Source: Bacteroidales bacterium (lineage in GTDB: Bacteria; Bacteroidota; Bacteroidia; Bacteroidales; F082). From it: a stretch of DNA of 64,000 nucleotides. A model generated the notes under the pieces. That model was not told the DNA's origin. It saw only the letters and a program-made list of their open reading frames with translations, and ran no database searches. The position numbers and the translations under genes are program-made. This document shows, piece by piece, positions 40,794-49,261 of the stretch; the first letter of the stretch is position 1; every line of letters begins with the position of its first letter. Location of the stretch: assembly GCA_016284305.1 (NCBI GenBank), contig JAEEON010000042.1:1-64000 (forward strand), in the 5' to 3' direction.

Positions 40794-41539
40794 TAGGTAA
40801 CGTAGTGTTCTAATAAGGGATTGACTTCCCCAGTGATTTCTTTGAGTTGTTCCCAATTTCCAATCAATCCTTTGCGCTCTCGATGGTTCACGATAGCCTT
40901 GACTTGTTCGTATTCCAGATAGGGGTGACGGAGCAAAGCCTTGAATTCATCTTGATTGACGTTGATTTTTGTTAAAGTCTTGTCTTCCAATATGATATAT
41001 GGCTTGATGGTCTCATAGCGTTCTTGGTCCATGCCTTTGATTTCAAAAAGCTGTTCCATGTTTATGAATCCTCCTAATCGATTGCGGTAACGATGAATCC
41101 GGCTGGCCATCACTTCGCCGATTTGGGGTAGGGCTATCAATTCGGTCGAGTCGGCGAGATTGATGTCAATGGGAGCCAAGGGCTTTGCAGGTTTTTGAGT
41201 AAAATAAGGCTTTGTCGCATCTTCTATCTTTGCCTCGACCTCTTTCTTTGAATTGGTCTTCTTGCTTGAGGAGTGAACATCCTTGGGGACATCTTCTTTT
41301 TTTGGGGGTTCCTCGTTATAATGCTTGTTTTCGGGAATCGCTTTTCGTGTTGCTTCCTGTATGGCAAGCAGCGAGTCCAGCTTATGAAAGGCCATCTTAT
41401 TTCTTTTTGGGAGATCAATCATCGGTCGAAACACGCTGAATCCCAATAAGAGGATGATCACCGTCAACATGCTGATCACGGAGATGCGTTCGCCTTTGGT
41501 GAGTACGATTAGCCCTTTATTGATTTTCTTTTTTGCCAA
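40790..41539 (-). CDS. Membrane-anchored helix-hairpin-helix protein (ComEA-like)
   Basis: A 249-residue protein with a cytoplasmic basic N-terminus (MAKKKINKGLIV), one membrane helix (VISMLTVIILLLGFSVFRPMI) and a charged linker rich in Lys/Glu. Two helix-hairpin-helix units follow: INLADSTELIALPQIGEVMASRIHRYRNRLGGF and INVNQDEFKALLRHPYLEYEQVKAIVNHRERKG, the pattern of ComEA DNA-binding domains (N-x-A-x-x-x-E-L-x-x-L-P-G-I-G). It may bind DNA at the outer face of the membrane during uptake, but stand-alone HhH proteins in Bacteroidetes are not proven competence factors. A TATTTTTG element lies 28 nt upstream. Confidence 0.8.
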   Translation of the reverse strand: MAKKKINKGLIVLTKGERISVISMLTVIILLLGFSVFRPMIDLPKRNKMAFHKLDSLLAIQEATRKAIPENKHYNEEPPKKEDVPKDVHSSSKKTNSKKEVEAKIEDATKPYFTQKPAKPLAPIDINLADSTELIALPQIGEVMASRIHRYRNRLGGFINMEQLFEIKGMDQERYETIKPYIILEDKTLTKINVNQDEFKALLRHPYLEYEQVKAIVNHRERKGLIGNWEQLKEITGEVNPLLEHYVTY

Positions 41540-41567
41540 TGCTATTGTATAGTTGAAATTATATCAG

Positions 41568-41575
41568 CAAAAATA
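41568..41575 (-). promoter_or_regulatory. -7 promoter element (TATTTTTG) for the HhH protein gene
   Basis: Matches TAnnTTTG, 28 nt before the ATG at 41539. Confidence 0.5.
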
Positions 41576-41626
41576 CAATATTTATTTAAAATACAATGCT
41601 TGTGTGTATATTTTTCGAAAAAAATG

Positions 41627-41634
41627 TACCTTTG
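41627..41634 (+). promoter_or_regulatory. -7 promoter element (TACCTTTG) for the exported AsnB-annotated-type protein
   Basis: Matches TAnnTTTG, 18 nt before the ATG at 41653. Confidence 0.6.
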
Positions 41635-41652
41635 CAAATTCGATTCGAAAAC

Positions 41653-42921
41653 ATGAGAAAGATTTCGTTTTTATTGGTTGCTCTGTTATGTGTCTTGGCT
41701 TTTCCGGTCAAGGGCGCATATTTGTTGATTCCGATGGACAATACACAGACGAATCATTTGAAGGCCTATGGTGTGGCCTATTTTATCCTGCAACGTGAAG
41801 TTGAGATCAGTTGGCTGTTGAATTATAAGGGCGGGAGTTACTTGATTCCATACCACGAGATGTTTGAGAAAGAATGCAAGATGCGCAATGTGTCGTATCA
41901 AGTGATTGCCGATGCACAAGCCAACGCCATCCTTGCCCAGATCGCCGATCCTGGTGTGAACATGGATGAGATGAAGCTGCAGAAGGTGCCTCGGGTAGCG
42001 GTGTATGCACCGAAGAACTCCCTGCCTTGGGATGATGCGGTGACTTTGGTGCTCACCTATGCGGAGATTCCCTACGACGTTCTATATGACGACGAGGTGC
42101 TTCAGGGGATGTTGCCATCCTACGACTGGCTTCACCTTCATCATGAGGATTTCACCGGGCAATATGGTAAGTTTTGGGCGCGCTACCATAACTACCCATG
42201 GTATCAGGAAGACGTGAAACTGCAAGAAGCTACGGCGGCTCGATGGGGTTTCTCGAAAGTATCGCAGCTGAAACTCGCTGTCGCCAAAAAGATTCGTGAG
42301 TTTGTGGCGGGTGGGGGCTATATGTTTGCCATGTGCTCCGCTCCCGACAGTTTCGATATTGCCTTAGCCGCCGAAGGTTTGGACATTTGTGACTATATGT
42401 TTGATGGCGATCCCATTCGTTCGGGTGATCCGAAACGTCTTGATTATGATAACTGCTTCGCTTTCACCGATTTCTCTGTCTCAACCAATCCTCAGGAGTA
42501 TGAGGTGTCAAATATCGATGTGCCTGTGGAGCGTGCCCGTAGCGTGAAGGAAAGCAACGACTTCTTCTTGCTGTTTGATTTCTCTGCAAAGTGGGATCCG
42601 GTGCCGACAATGTTGACCCAGTGTCATGAGCGTTTGATCAAGGGCTTCATGGGGCAGACCACAGCCTTCAGGAAAGCCTATGTTAAGCCCAGTGTTATTG
42701 TTTTGGGCGACAATGCTGCCTTTGAGGAGGATCGCTATATTCATGGCAATTTTGGAAATGGGTTCTGGACCTTTCTTGGCGGGCATGACCCGGAGGATTA
42801 TCGCCATATCGTTGGCGACCCGCCCACGGAATTGGACATGTACCCCAATTCACCAGGCTATCGCCTCATCTTGAATAACATCCTGTTTCCAGCAGCTAAG
42901 AAAAAAGAACAGAAAACATAA
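41653..42921 (+). CDS. Conserved exported Bacteroidetes protein (commonly labelled asparagine synthetase B, probably wrongly)
   Basis: A 422-residue secreted protein. Signal peptide MRKISFLLVALLCVLAFPVKG; the start at 41653 is fixed by this and by the promoter 18 nt upstream. The mature part AYLLIPMDNTQTNHLKAYGVAYFIL, VPRVAVYAPKNSLPWDDAVTLVLTYAEIPYDVLYDDEVL, YDWLHLHHEDFTGQYGKFWARY and FVAGGGYMFAMCSAPDSFDIAL looks like a class I glutamine-amidotransferase-type flavodoxin-like fold (a Cys in the MCSA turn), which may be why relatives are labelled asparagine synthetase. No ATP-pyrophosphatase domain is present, so it cannot be AsnB. Role unknown. Confidence 0.65.
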   Translation: MRKISFLLVALLCVLAFPVKGAYLLIPMDNTQTNHLKAYGVAYFILQREVEISWLLNYKGGSYLIPYHEMFEKECKMRNVSYQVIADAQANAILAQIADPGVNMDEMKLQKVPRVAVYAPKNSLPWDDAVTLVLTYAEIPYDVLYDDEVLQGMLPSYDWLHLHHEDFTGQYGKFWARYHNYPWYQEDVKLQEATAARWGFSKVSQLKLAVAKKIREFVAGGGYMFAMCSAPDSFDIALAAEGLDICDYMFDGDPIRSGDPKRLDYDNCFAFTDFSVSTNPQEYEVSNIDVPVERARSVKESNDFFLLFDFSAKWDPVPTMLTQCHERLIKGFMGQTTAFRKAYVKPSVIVLGDNAAFEEDRYIHGNFGNGFWTFLGGHDPEDYRHIVGDPPTELDMYPNSPGYRLILNNILFPAAKKKEQKT

Positions 42922-42966
42922 TGAAGAAAGTTCAGGTTTTTTTGCTCTAAATCCAATCTTTTTTTC

Positions 42967-42974
42967 TATCTTTG
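42967..42974 (+). promoter_or_regulatory. -7 promoter element (TATCTTTG) for the C10 protease
   Basis: Matches TAnnTTTG, 44 nt before the ATG at 43019. Confidence 0.6.
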
Positions 42975-43018
42975 TACCCTTTAAACGTGAAGTTTAATTT
43001 GATTAATCATTTAATACT

Positions 43019-45616
43019 ATGAAAAAGTACTTATTCAGTCTATTGGCACTTCTGTTGGTGGGCATGGTGAATGCTAATCCAGTGGATGAGAGTAAAGCCA
43101 AGATGGTTGGACAGCAATTTGTCCAAAACACGATGGGTAAAAGTATTGACGACATGAAGCTTGTCCGTACTGCTACCACGGAACGGGGAGTTCCATGTTA
43201 TTACATCTACAACATCGGAAATGAAGGCTATGTGGTCGTCTCCGGTGATGATTTTTATCGTCCGATTATTGGTTACAACCGCATGGATGCTTTTGATCCT
43301 ACGAATCCTGGGGTGAATTATCTTCTTAGCTCTATCGAGGAAGGTCGCAGCAACCATTCGGGTACTCCCACAGCTGATGTTGCTGCTGAGTGGGAACTGG
43401 TGATGAACCAAGGCCGTCTGATGCAAAAGAACGGAGACCGCAAGGTGGATGTTCTCGTCACGACCCGTTGGAACCAGAACTACCCATACAACTACTACTG
43501 CCCGGAATATGCTGGCGGTCCTGGAGGCCATTTCTATGTAGGTTGCGTGGCTACGGCTATGGCACAGGTGATGAAGTACTGGAACCACCCGCTTCAGGGA
43601 CAAGGTTCACACTCCTATACCTCTACTGCACATCCCTATACCCCTCAACATCCGGTCAACATCCCCGCCATCCCATGCTCGGCCAACTTTGGCGCCACTA
43701 CGTACGATTGGGATAACATGCCAGATCGCCTCACGTCCAGCTCCCCACAAGAGGAGATCGACGCTGTGGCTACGCTGATGTACCATTGCGCTGTCGCCGT
43801 TGACATGGACTGGGATTATGATGGCTCAGGCTCCAACAGCCTTATCGCTTCACAAGTCATCCCGGTGTACTTCAATTACGCCAATCAAGCTACTTATCAA
43901 AGAAGAGCTCAGTTCTCTGCCACCGTGTGGGCTCAGAAGGTGAAAGAGTCTCTGGATATGGGTTGGCCTATGCTGTACTCCGGCTCGGGAGAGGGTGCCC
44001 AATACGGACACGCTTTCGTTCTCGATGGCTATGATGTCAACGAAATGTACCACTTCAACTTCGGTTGGAGCGGCAGTGGCGACGACTGGTTCACCTTTGA
44101 GACCATGGAGTTCCATGTGGGTGATGGTGCCATCTTCAACTTCGTCCCCGCTGAAGTCTATAACACTACTGCTCAAGCTCCCAACAGTTTGACGGTTACC
44201 CCCGCTGAGAATGATGCCCTGAGAGCAACGTTGACTTGGAATAACCCCTCACAGACCTTGAGCTACGGTAACCTTTCGAGCATTGACTATATCGTTGTTA
44301 GACGCGATGAAGAAGTCATTGCTGTCATCGATAATCCAACACCAGGTGCTGCTATGACCTTCGTTGATGAGAACGTGCCTCGTTTTGACTATTTCCAATA
44401 TTCTCTCTATGCTGTCACCAATGGCAATCATGGTAAGGTGGTCTATTCCAACACCGTTGGCTTTGGTCCTACCTGCAATTGGACGGTCATGATGACCTCT
44501 AACCATCCTCAAGGATGGCGTGGCGGCTACATTTCCATGCATAATGCTGCTGGTACCGAAATCGGAACCCTCACTACTACCACTTCAAGCCCCGCATCCG
44601 TCACTTCTGCACTTCCTATTGGTCGCGTCCAATTCGTTTGGCATGCTCCTGCTGATGAGGTCTCCACAATGAATATTATTGTGAAAGATGCTAGCAATAC
44701 CTCGGTTTATACTTATTCCGGCTCTTCATCAGACCTGGAAGAAGGTGTCTTCCTCGAAGTTAACAACGGCTGCGGTGGTAATCCTGGTACGGGTGTCCCG
44801 TCGAACCTGGTCGCCACTCGCGATGAACTGAATCCAAACGATATCGTCGTCACTTGGGACGGCGTCGATGAAGACGGCTATGGCTATAACGTCTATCGTG
44901 ACGGTGTGTTGAGCCATACGGTTGCCAACGCTACCACTTTTGTTGACCGTAACGTCGCTGATGGTGGCCACTGCTACTATGTGGTCTTCCTGAGCCACGG
45001 CGGTGAGAACCCTGGACAGTCCAACGAGTCATGCGCCAATGCCAGTGAAGGCTGCGGTCCTGCCGCTAACCTCGACTATGAGACCTATGGACCTCAGTAC
45101 AAGATCATGCTGAAATGGGAGAGACCTGTCGCTGATGAGGGCCTTTCTGGCTACTACATCTACCGCAGACCAGAAGGTGGAGAATATGTCCGTATCAAGA
45201 CTGCCGGTTCAAGTTTGACTTCCTATAATGATAACACCCTGAACCAGGAAGGAACCTATGACTATAAGATCATTGCTTATTACCACTCCACCGAATGCTA
45301 TTCAGCACCGGCCAACTGGATTGGTGATCCTAATCAGTTCTACCTCAGAGTTTATTGGTCACCAACGGGTGTGAAGGAGTCACTCGCTAACAGCGTCAAA
45401 CTCTTCCCGAATCCCGCTAAGGATAGCTTCACAATTGAAGCAGAACAACTCCAAAGCGTGATGGTTTATAACACTGTCGGTCAGCTGGTTTACAGCAGCC
45501 CATGCGAAGGCGACAACATGGTGATCAGCCTCAGCAATGTGGAATCTGGCATGTACCTTGTCAAGGTCGTCACCGCCAATGGCGACTGTGTCAAGAAGAT
45601 CTCGGTGGTCAGATAA
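43019..45616 (+). CDS. C10 (streptopain/SpeB-like) cysteine peptidase with T9SS sorting domain
   Basis: An 865-residue secreted protease. Signal peptide MKKYLFSLLALLLVGMVNA; a Spi-type propeptide (~20-145, with GVPCYYIYNIGNEGYVVVSGDDFYRPIIGYN); catalytic domain ~146-375 with Cys176 in HFYVGCVATAMAQVMKYW and His331 in QYGHAFVLDGYD, then YHFNFGWSGSGDDWF. After it come two or three fibronectin III-like domains (APNSLTVTPAENDALRATLTW; VPSNLVATRDELNPNDIVVTWDG; YKIMLKWERPVADEGLSGYYIYRR). The end, VKLFPNPAKDSFTIEAEQLQSVMVYNTVGQLVY, is a type A T9SS signal. It likely digests extracellular protein, like the C25 enzyme at 25.2 kb. Confidence 0.93.
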   Translation: MKKYLFSLLALLLVGMVNANPVDESKAKMVGQQFVQNTMGKSIDDMKLVRTATTERGVPCYYIYNIGNEGYVVVSGDDFYRPIIGYNRMDAFDPTNPGVNYLLSSIEEGRSNHSGTPTADVAAEWELVMNQGRLMQKNGDRKVDVLVTTRWNQNYPYNYYCPEYAGGPGGHFYVGCVATAMAQVMKYWNHPLQGQGSHSYTSTAHPYTPQHPVNIPAIPCSANFGATTYDWDNMPDRLTSSSPQEEIDAVATLMYHCAVAVDMDWDYDGSGSNSLIASQVIPVYFNYANQATYQRRAQFSATVWAQKVKESLDMGWPMLYSGSGEGAQYGHAFVLDGYDVNEMYHFNFGWSGSGDDWFTFETMEFHVGDGAIFNFVPAEVYNTTAQAPNSLTVTPAENDALRATLTWNNPSQTLSYGNLSSIDYIVVRRDEEVIAVIDNPTPGAAMTFVDENVPRFDYFQYSLYAVTNGNHGKVVYSNTVGFGPTCNWTVMMTSNHPQGWRGGYISMHNAAGTEIGTLTTTTSSPASVTSALPIGRVQFVWHAPADEVSTMNIIVKDASNTSVYTYSGSSSDLEEGVFLEVNNGCGGNPGTGVPSNLVATRDELNPNDIVVTWDGVDEDGYGYNVYRDGVLSHTVANATTFVDRNVADGGHCYYVVFLSHGGENPGQSNESCANASEGCGPAANLDYETYGPQYKIMLKWERPVADEGLSGYYIYRRPEGGEYVRIKTAGSSLTSYNDNTLNQEGTYDYKIIAYYHSTECYSAPANWIGDPNQFYLRVYWSPTGVKESLANSVKLFPNPAKDSFTIEAEQLQSVMVYNTVGQLVYSSPCEGDNMVISLSNVESGMYLVKVVTANGDCVKKISVVR

Positions 45617-45640
45617 GATCTACCTGGATATAGCATACGA

Positions 45641-45674
45641 AAAGCGGCAGGTTTTGAGCCTGCCGCTTTTTTTT
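45641..45674 (+). terminator. Rho-independent terminator of the C10 protease gene
   Basis: AAGCGGCAGG and CCTGCCGCTT form a 10-bp GC-rich stem (loop TTTTGAG), followed by eight T. The textbook terminator of the window, 25 nt after the stop at 45616; it also lies 16 nt past the folA stop on the other strand. Confidence 0.92.
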
Positions 45675-45689
45675 ATTCATGTCGTCTTG

Positions 45690-46181
45690 TTATTTCCGTT
45701 CCCAGACTTCGAAACGATAGGAATAGTCCACTTGCGGGTCGTCGTCGATGACCTCTAAGTCGATGAGCTCCCAGTTTTCGAAGTTGATGTATGGGAAATA
45801 AGTATCGGCCTCGAACTCCTTGTCCAAACGAGTGAGATAGAGCCTGTCGGCCTTGGGAAGGAACTGCTCGTAGATACTGCCTCCGCCCATGATGAACACC
45901 TCTTCCTCGTCTTGCACCAAGGCTAATGCCTCGGGAATCGATGTGGCAAGCTCGTATCCCTCTGGAGCCTCATCCAGACGGTCGGAGATGATGATGTTGC
46001 GACGGTTGGGCAAAGCCTTCTGCCCTGGAAGCGAAAGCCAGGTGTTATGACCCATGATCACGCAGTGACCTGAAGTCACCTTCTTGAAATGTTTCAAGTC
46101 GTTGCTGTTATGCCAAATCAGCTGGTTGTTGATGCCGATGGCGCGGTTTTTTGCCATGGCCACGATAATTGAGATAATCAT
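45690..46181 (-). CDS. folA: Dihydrofolate reductase
   Basis: A 163-residue enzyme reducing dihydrofolate to tetrahydrofolate. MIISIIVAMAKNRAIGINNQL and NDLKHFKKVTSGHCVIMGHNTWLSL carry the active-site Asp and the NADPH-binding region; EEVFIMGGGSIYEQFL and LTRLDKEFEADTYFP complete the fold. The usual LPW after NNQ is LIW here, a conservative change. It lies downstream of thyA on the same strand, where it regenerates the folate oxidised by thymidylate synthase; the 39-bp gap consists of a short tandem repeat. Confidence 0.95.
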   Translation of the reverse strand: MIISIIVAMAKNRAIGINNQLIWHNSNDLKHFKKVTSGHCVIMGHNTWLSLPGQKALPNRRNIIISDRLDEAPEGYELATSIPEALALVQDEEEVFIMGGGSIYEQFLPKADRLYLTRLDKEFEADTYFPYINFENWELIDLEVIDDDPQVDYSYRFEVWERK

Positions 46182-46182
46182 A

Positions 46183-46220
46183 TCAGTTGTTCAGTTGTTC
46201 AGTTATCAGTTGTTCAGTTT
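46183..46220. repeat. CAGTTGTT tandem repeat filling the thyA-folA gap
   Basis: Units of (A)TCAGTTGTTCAGTTGT occur four times in 38 bp and make up nearly all of the space between the thyA stop and the folA start. Confidence 0.75.
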
Positions 46221-47048
46221 TTACACGGAAACTTCACCTTTGATGGGTGGGTAGGGGTCGTAATTCATTAAGACGAAGTCGTCGTAGTCGAAGTCGAAGA
46301 TGTTTTTCACCTTGGGGTTGAGTTGCATGGTGGGTAAGGGTCGAGGTGTTCTCGAGAGTTGGGTCTTTACTTGTTCGATGAGGTTATTGTAGATGTGAAC
46401 ATCGCCAAAAGTGTGGACGAATTCACCGGGCTGCAAGTCGCATACCTGGGCCATCATCATGGTGAGTAGCGCATAGGAGGCGATGTTGAAAGGCACCCCG
46501 AGAAAAACGTCGGCGCTGCGTTGGTAGAGTTGGCACGATAGTCTGCCCTCTGCCACATAGAACTGGAAGAAGGCGTGGCAGGGGGGTAGAGCGGCTTTCC
46601 CAGCGGCTACGTTGGCTGCGAAGTCCTTTTCATGCTCGTCGGGTAATACGCTTGGGTTCCATGCCGTCACAATATGCCGACGGCTGTTGGGATTTGTTTT
46701 GATGCTCTCCACCACTTGCTTGATTTGGTCGATGCCTTCGTTGTTCCAATTGCGCCATTGTGCACCATACACGGGACCAAGGTCTCCGTTGGCGTCGGCC
46801 CATTCATCCCAGATGCTCACCTTATGGTCATGCAAGTACTGGATGTTGGTGTCGCCTTTCAGTAGCCACAGCAACTCATAGATGATGGATTTCAGGTGTA
46901 CCTTTTTGGTGGTCACCAAAGGAAACCCTTCCTGAAGGTCGAAACGCATCTGGTATCCAAACACGCTGATGGTGCCGGTTCCGGTGCGGTCACCCTTCTG
47001 GACGCCATGGTCCAGAATATGCTGAAGTAAGTCCAGGTATTGTTTCAT
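46221..47048 (-). CDS. thyA: Thymidylate synthase
   Basis: A 275-residue ThyA methylating dUMP with methylene-tetrahydrofolate. Conserved [42 protein letters not shown], the catalytic Cys in [14 protein letters not shown], and [20 protein letters not shown] and [11 protein letters not shown] are all present. It is ~10 residues longer than the shortest bacterial forms owing to [16 protein letters not shown] before the active site. Upstream gene of a thyA-folA operon. A dispersed repeat copy (47055) lies 6 nt before the start, so the promoter must be in or beyond it. Confidence 0.96.
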   Translation of the reverse strand: MKQYLDLLQHILDHGVQKGDRTGTGTISVFGYQMRFDLQEGFPLVTTKKVHLKSIIYELLWLLKGDTNIQYLHDHKVSIWDEWADANGDLGPVYGAQWRNWNNEGIDQIKQVVESIKTNPNSRRHIVTAWNPSVLPDEHEKDFAANVAAGKAALPPCHAFFQFYVAEGRLSCQLYQRSADVFLGVPFNIASYALLTMMMAQVCDLQPGEFVHTFGDVHIYNNLIEQVKTQLSRTPRPLPTMQLNPKVKNIFDFDYDDFVLMNYDPYPPIKGEVSV

Positions 47049-47054
47049 GGTTTT

Positions 47055-47090
47055 ACGTCATTGCGAGGGAGGAACGGCCGAAGCAATCCA
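47055..47090 (+). repeat. Dispersed CGTCATTGCGAG repeat, copy C (short)
   Basis: ACGTCATTGCGAGGGAGGA then ACGGCCGAAGCAATCC: the core of the element seen at 12601 and 29654, without the CGACTGAAAG end, between thyA and the nucleoside permease. Confidence 0.75.
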
Positions 47091-47102
47091 ACTTGACTCA
47101 TG

Positions 47103-48383
47103 TCAAGCTTCTTGAGGGTTGTGTTTGTATTTAAACAGGAAGGCGAACAAAATGCCTACCACCAAGGCAAAGGCAGCAAATACATACCATGCGGTGGACC
47201 AACCAGTCATCACGTTGAAGCTGGAGTCGGCTGCGGCTGGATTAAACACGAAGTGGTTCACTACCGCTTGGGCGCAGAATGATCCAATGGTAGCTCCCAG
47301 ACCGTTGGTCATCATCATGAACACGCCTTGGGCACTGGAACGAATGCTCTCGTCAGTGTTTTGCTCCACGAAGAGCGAGCCGCTGATGTTGAAGAAGTCA
47401 AAAGCCACACCATAAACGATCATGGAAAGGATCAACAGCACGAGGCCGAAGCCCGTGGGACTTCCAGCGCCAAGGAAGAAGAAACGAAGTGCCCAGGCTA
47501 CAAAGGCGATGAGCATCACCTTCTTGATGCCGAACTTCTTCAAGAAGAAGGGAATCAACAGAATGCATAAGGTCTCTGACACCTGTGAGATGGACGAAAG
47601 GAACACGTTGTTCTTCACCGCAAAAGCATTGGCATATTGAGGATCGGCACCGAAGGCATCGAGGAATGGAGTGGCAAAGCCGTTGGTAACCTGCAAGCAC
47701 ATGCCTAACAGGAAGGAGAAGATGAAGAATACACACATCTTGCCATCCTTAAACAAGGAGAAGGCACGAAGACCGAAAGTGTCCACAAACGACGATCCTT
47801 TGGCTGTCTTGTTGACAGGGCAGTTGGGTAAGGTGAAGGCATAGAAACCTAAAATGATTCCCCACGCTGCTGAGACAAAAAGCTGCATGTAGTTGTCCTT
47901 GAATCCCGTGAAGTTGACAATCCACATTGAGAGGATGAAACCAATGGTGCCAAACACACGGATGGGAGGGAATGCCTTTACCGTGTCGAGGCCAGCTTGA
48001 GTTAACGCATTGTATGACACTGAGTTGCCTAATGCGATGGTGGGCATGAAGAAGGCCACACTCAAAGCATAATAGGGGAAAATCTGGCCAAAGGTGACCT
48101 CGCTGCCGTATTTGTAACCCATGTAACCCGCCAGCGCCATGAAGATGGCGGCCAAGAAGTGACAGATGCCCAGCATCTTCTGGGCAGGAACCCAACGGTC
48201 GGCAATGATGCCGATGAGGGTGGGCATAAACAATGAGACGATGCCTTGGATGGCAAAGAACTTACCGATGTGGGCGCCCATGCCAATACGACCTAGATAA
48301 ATGCCTAGTGAACAAAGATAAGCTCCCCAAACGGCAAAGATCAGGAAGTTCATCACAATCAATCGAAACTTGATAGCTTTCAT
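47103..48383 (-). CDS. Nucleoside:H+ symporter (NupG/XapB type, MFS)
   Basis: A 426-residue permease with 12 membrane helices. FRLIVMNFLIFAVWGAYLCSLGIYLG, LFMPTLIGIIADRWVPAQKML, IALGNSVSYNAL and AFPPIRVFGTIGFILSMWIVNFTGF are characteristic of the nucleoside:H+ symporter family; DFFNISGSLFVEQNTDESIRSSAQGVFMMMTNGLGATIGS in the second half is also typical. It imports purine or pyrimidine nucleosides for salvage. It follows the bifunctional-nuclease gene on the same strand, separated by a heptamer repeat. Confidence 0.92.
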   Translation of the reverse strand: MKAIKFRLIVMNFLIFAVWGAYLCSLGIYLGRIGMGAHIGKFFAIQGIVSLFMPTLIGIIADRWVPAQKMLGICHFLAAIFMALAGYMGYKYGSEVTFGQIFPYYALSVAFFMPTIALGNSVSYNALTQAGLDTVKAFPPIRVFGTIGFILSMWIVNFTGFKDNYMQLFVSAAWGIILGFYAFTLPNCPVNKTAKGSSFVDTFGLRAFSLFKDGKMCVFFIFSFLLGMCLQVTNGFATPFLDAFGADPQYANAFAVKNNVFLSSISQVSETLCILLIPFFLKKFGIKKVMLIAFVAWALRFFFLGAGSPTGFGLVLLILSMIVYGVAFDFFNISGSLFVEQNTDESIRSSAQGVFMMMTNGLGATIGSFCAQAVVNHFVFNPAAADSSFNVMTGWSTAWYVFAAFALVVGILFAFLFKYKHNPQEA

Positions 48384-48392
48384 ATTTTTGGA

Positions 48393-48417
48393 GAATTTAG
48401 AATTTAGAATTTAGAAT
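48393..48417. repeat. Heptamer tandem repeat TTTAGAA, copy 8 (three units)
   Basis: Three TTTAGAA units in the 54-bp gap between the nucleoside permease start and the bifunctional-nuclease-family stop. Confidence 0.85.
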
Positions 48418-48437
48418 TAAGAATGTATCCCGAGGAG

Positions 48438-49040
48438 TTAAAGCTCGGTGGCTTCGGTGGATTTGGAATTAATTAAATCGCGAAGCTCAGCGGCTTTCTT
48501 GTAGTCCTCCTCGTCGATGGCCATCTGAAGGAGTTGCTGGAGCTGTTCAACGGTGAGGCTGTCGAGTGCGTCCTCGGTTGTCTCCTCCGGCTCTAGGGTT
48601 GGCTCCTGCGTTTCCTCCATGTCTTTCACCTCGTCCATCTCGATGCCTGCCTCCTCCATGACGTTCTCATAGACGGACATCGGACAGCCGAAGCGAACCG
48701 CCAGGGCAATGGCATCGGAAGGACGTGAGTCGATCATCGAGAGCTCTTCCCCTTGTTTGCAAACCAAGACAGCGTAAAACACACCCTCACGGAAACGGGT
48801 GATGACCACTTCCAACAATTCGATGCCAAAGTTCTCTGCCATCTTCTTGAATAAATCATGGGTGAGAGGCCGTGAAGGTTGGTTGTCCTCCAAACCGAGG
48901 GCGATGGACTGAGCCTCGTTGTTGCCTATGACAATGGGCAAGCGTCGCGTCGAGTGCTTGTCTCCTAGAACCAATACATACGCCCCGCTTTGCGACTCGC
49001 TGTAAAGCAATCCTTTGATTTCTAATGCGATTTTATTCAT
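48438..49040 (-). CDS. Bifunctional nuclease family protein (DUF151) with UVR tail
   Basis: A 200-residue protein. Residues 1-130 form a BFN/DUF151 domain: LEIKGLLYSESQSGAYVLVLGDKHSTRRLPIVIGNNEAQSIAL, RPLTHDLFKKMAENFGIELLEVVI, FREGVFYAVLVCKQGEELSMIDSRPSDAIALAVRFGCPM. After an acidic linker (EETQEPTLEPEETTED) comes a UVR-type helical motif (QLQQLLQMAIDEEDYKKAAELRDLI) as in the C-terminus of UvrB. Plant BFN proteins cleave DNA and RNA; bacterial activity is not established. Start 49040 was chosen because the DUF151 domain starts with MNKIALEIKG; a start at 49193 would lie upstream of the promoter. Confidence 0.9.
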   Translation of the reverse strand: MNKIALEIKGLLYSESQSGAYVLVLGDKHSTRRLPIVIGNNEAQSIALGLEDNQPSRPLTHDLFKKMAENFGIELLEVVITRFREGVFYAVLVCKQGEELSMIDSRPSDAIALAVRFGCPMSVYENVMEEAGIEMDEVKDMEETQEPTLEPEETTEDALDSLTVEQLQQLLQMAIDEEDYKKAAELRDLINSKSTEATEL

Positions 49041-49085
49041 TTTCAAACAGATAAGAAAGGAGAAGAACTTCCCCTCTTCAAAGGC

Positions 49086-49093
49086 CAAAATTA
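49086..49093 (-). promoter_or_regulatory. -7 promoter element (TAATTTTG) for the bifunctional-nuclease gene
   Basis: Matches TAnnTTTG, 45 nt before the ATG at 49040. Confidence 0.5.
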
Positions 49094-49175
49094 GATACAA
49101 ATCTTGAAATCTCCAAGAAAAAATTGGTTTAGACATTTTTTTTAAAAAAATGTTTTTCTTTTGTTGAATAGTTCC

Positions 49176-49183
49176 TAAATTTG
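49176..49183 (+). promoter_or_regulatory. -7 promoter element (TAAATTTG) for hppA
   Basis: Matches TAnnTTTG, 78 nt before the hppA ATG; the AT-rich leader between them is unusually long for this window. Confidence 0.45.
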
Positions 49184-49261
49184 TTCCCTTCAACGTGAGA
49201 TAAAAAAATCTTAATGTTGAAATTAAATAATTATTAATGTATAATTAAATTAAAAACGTTT

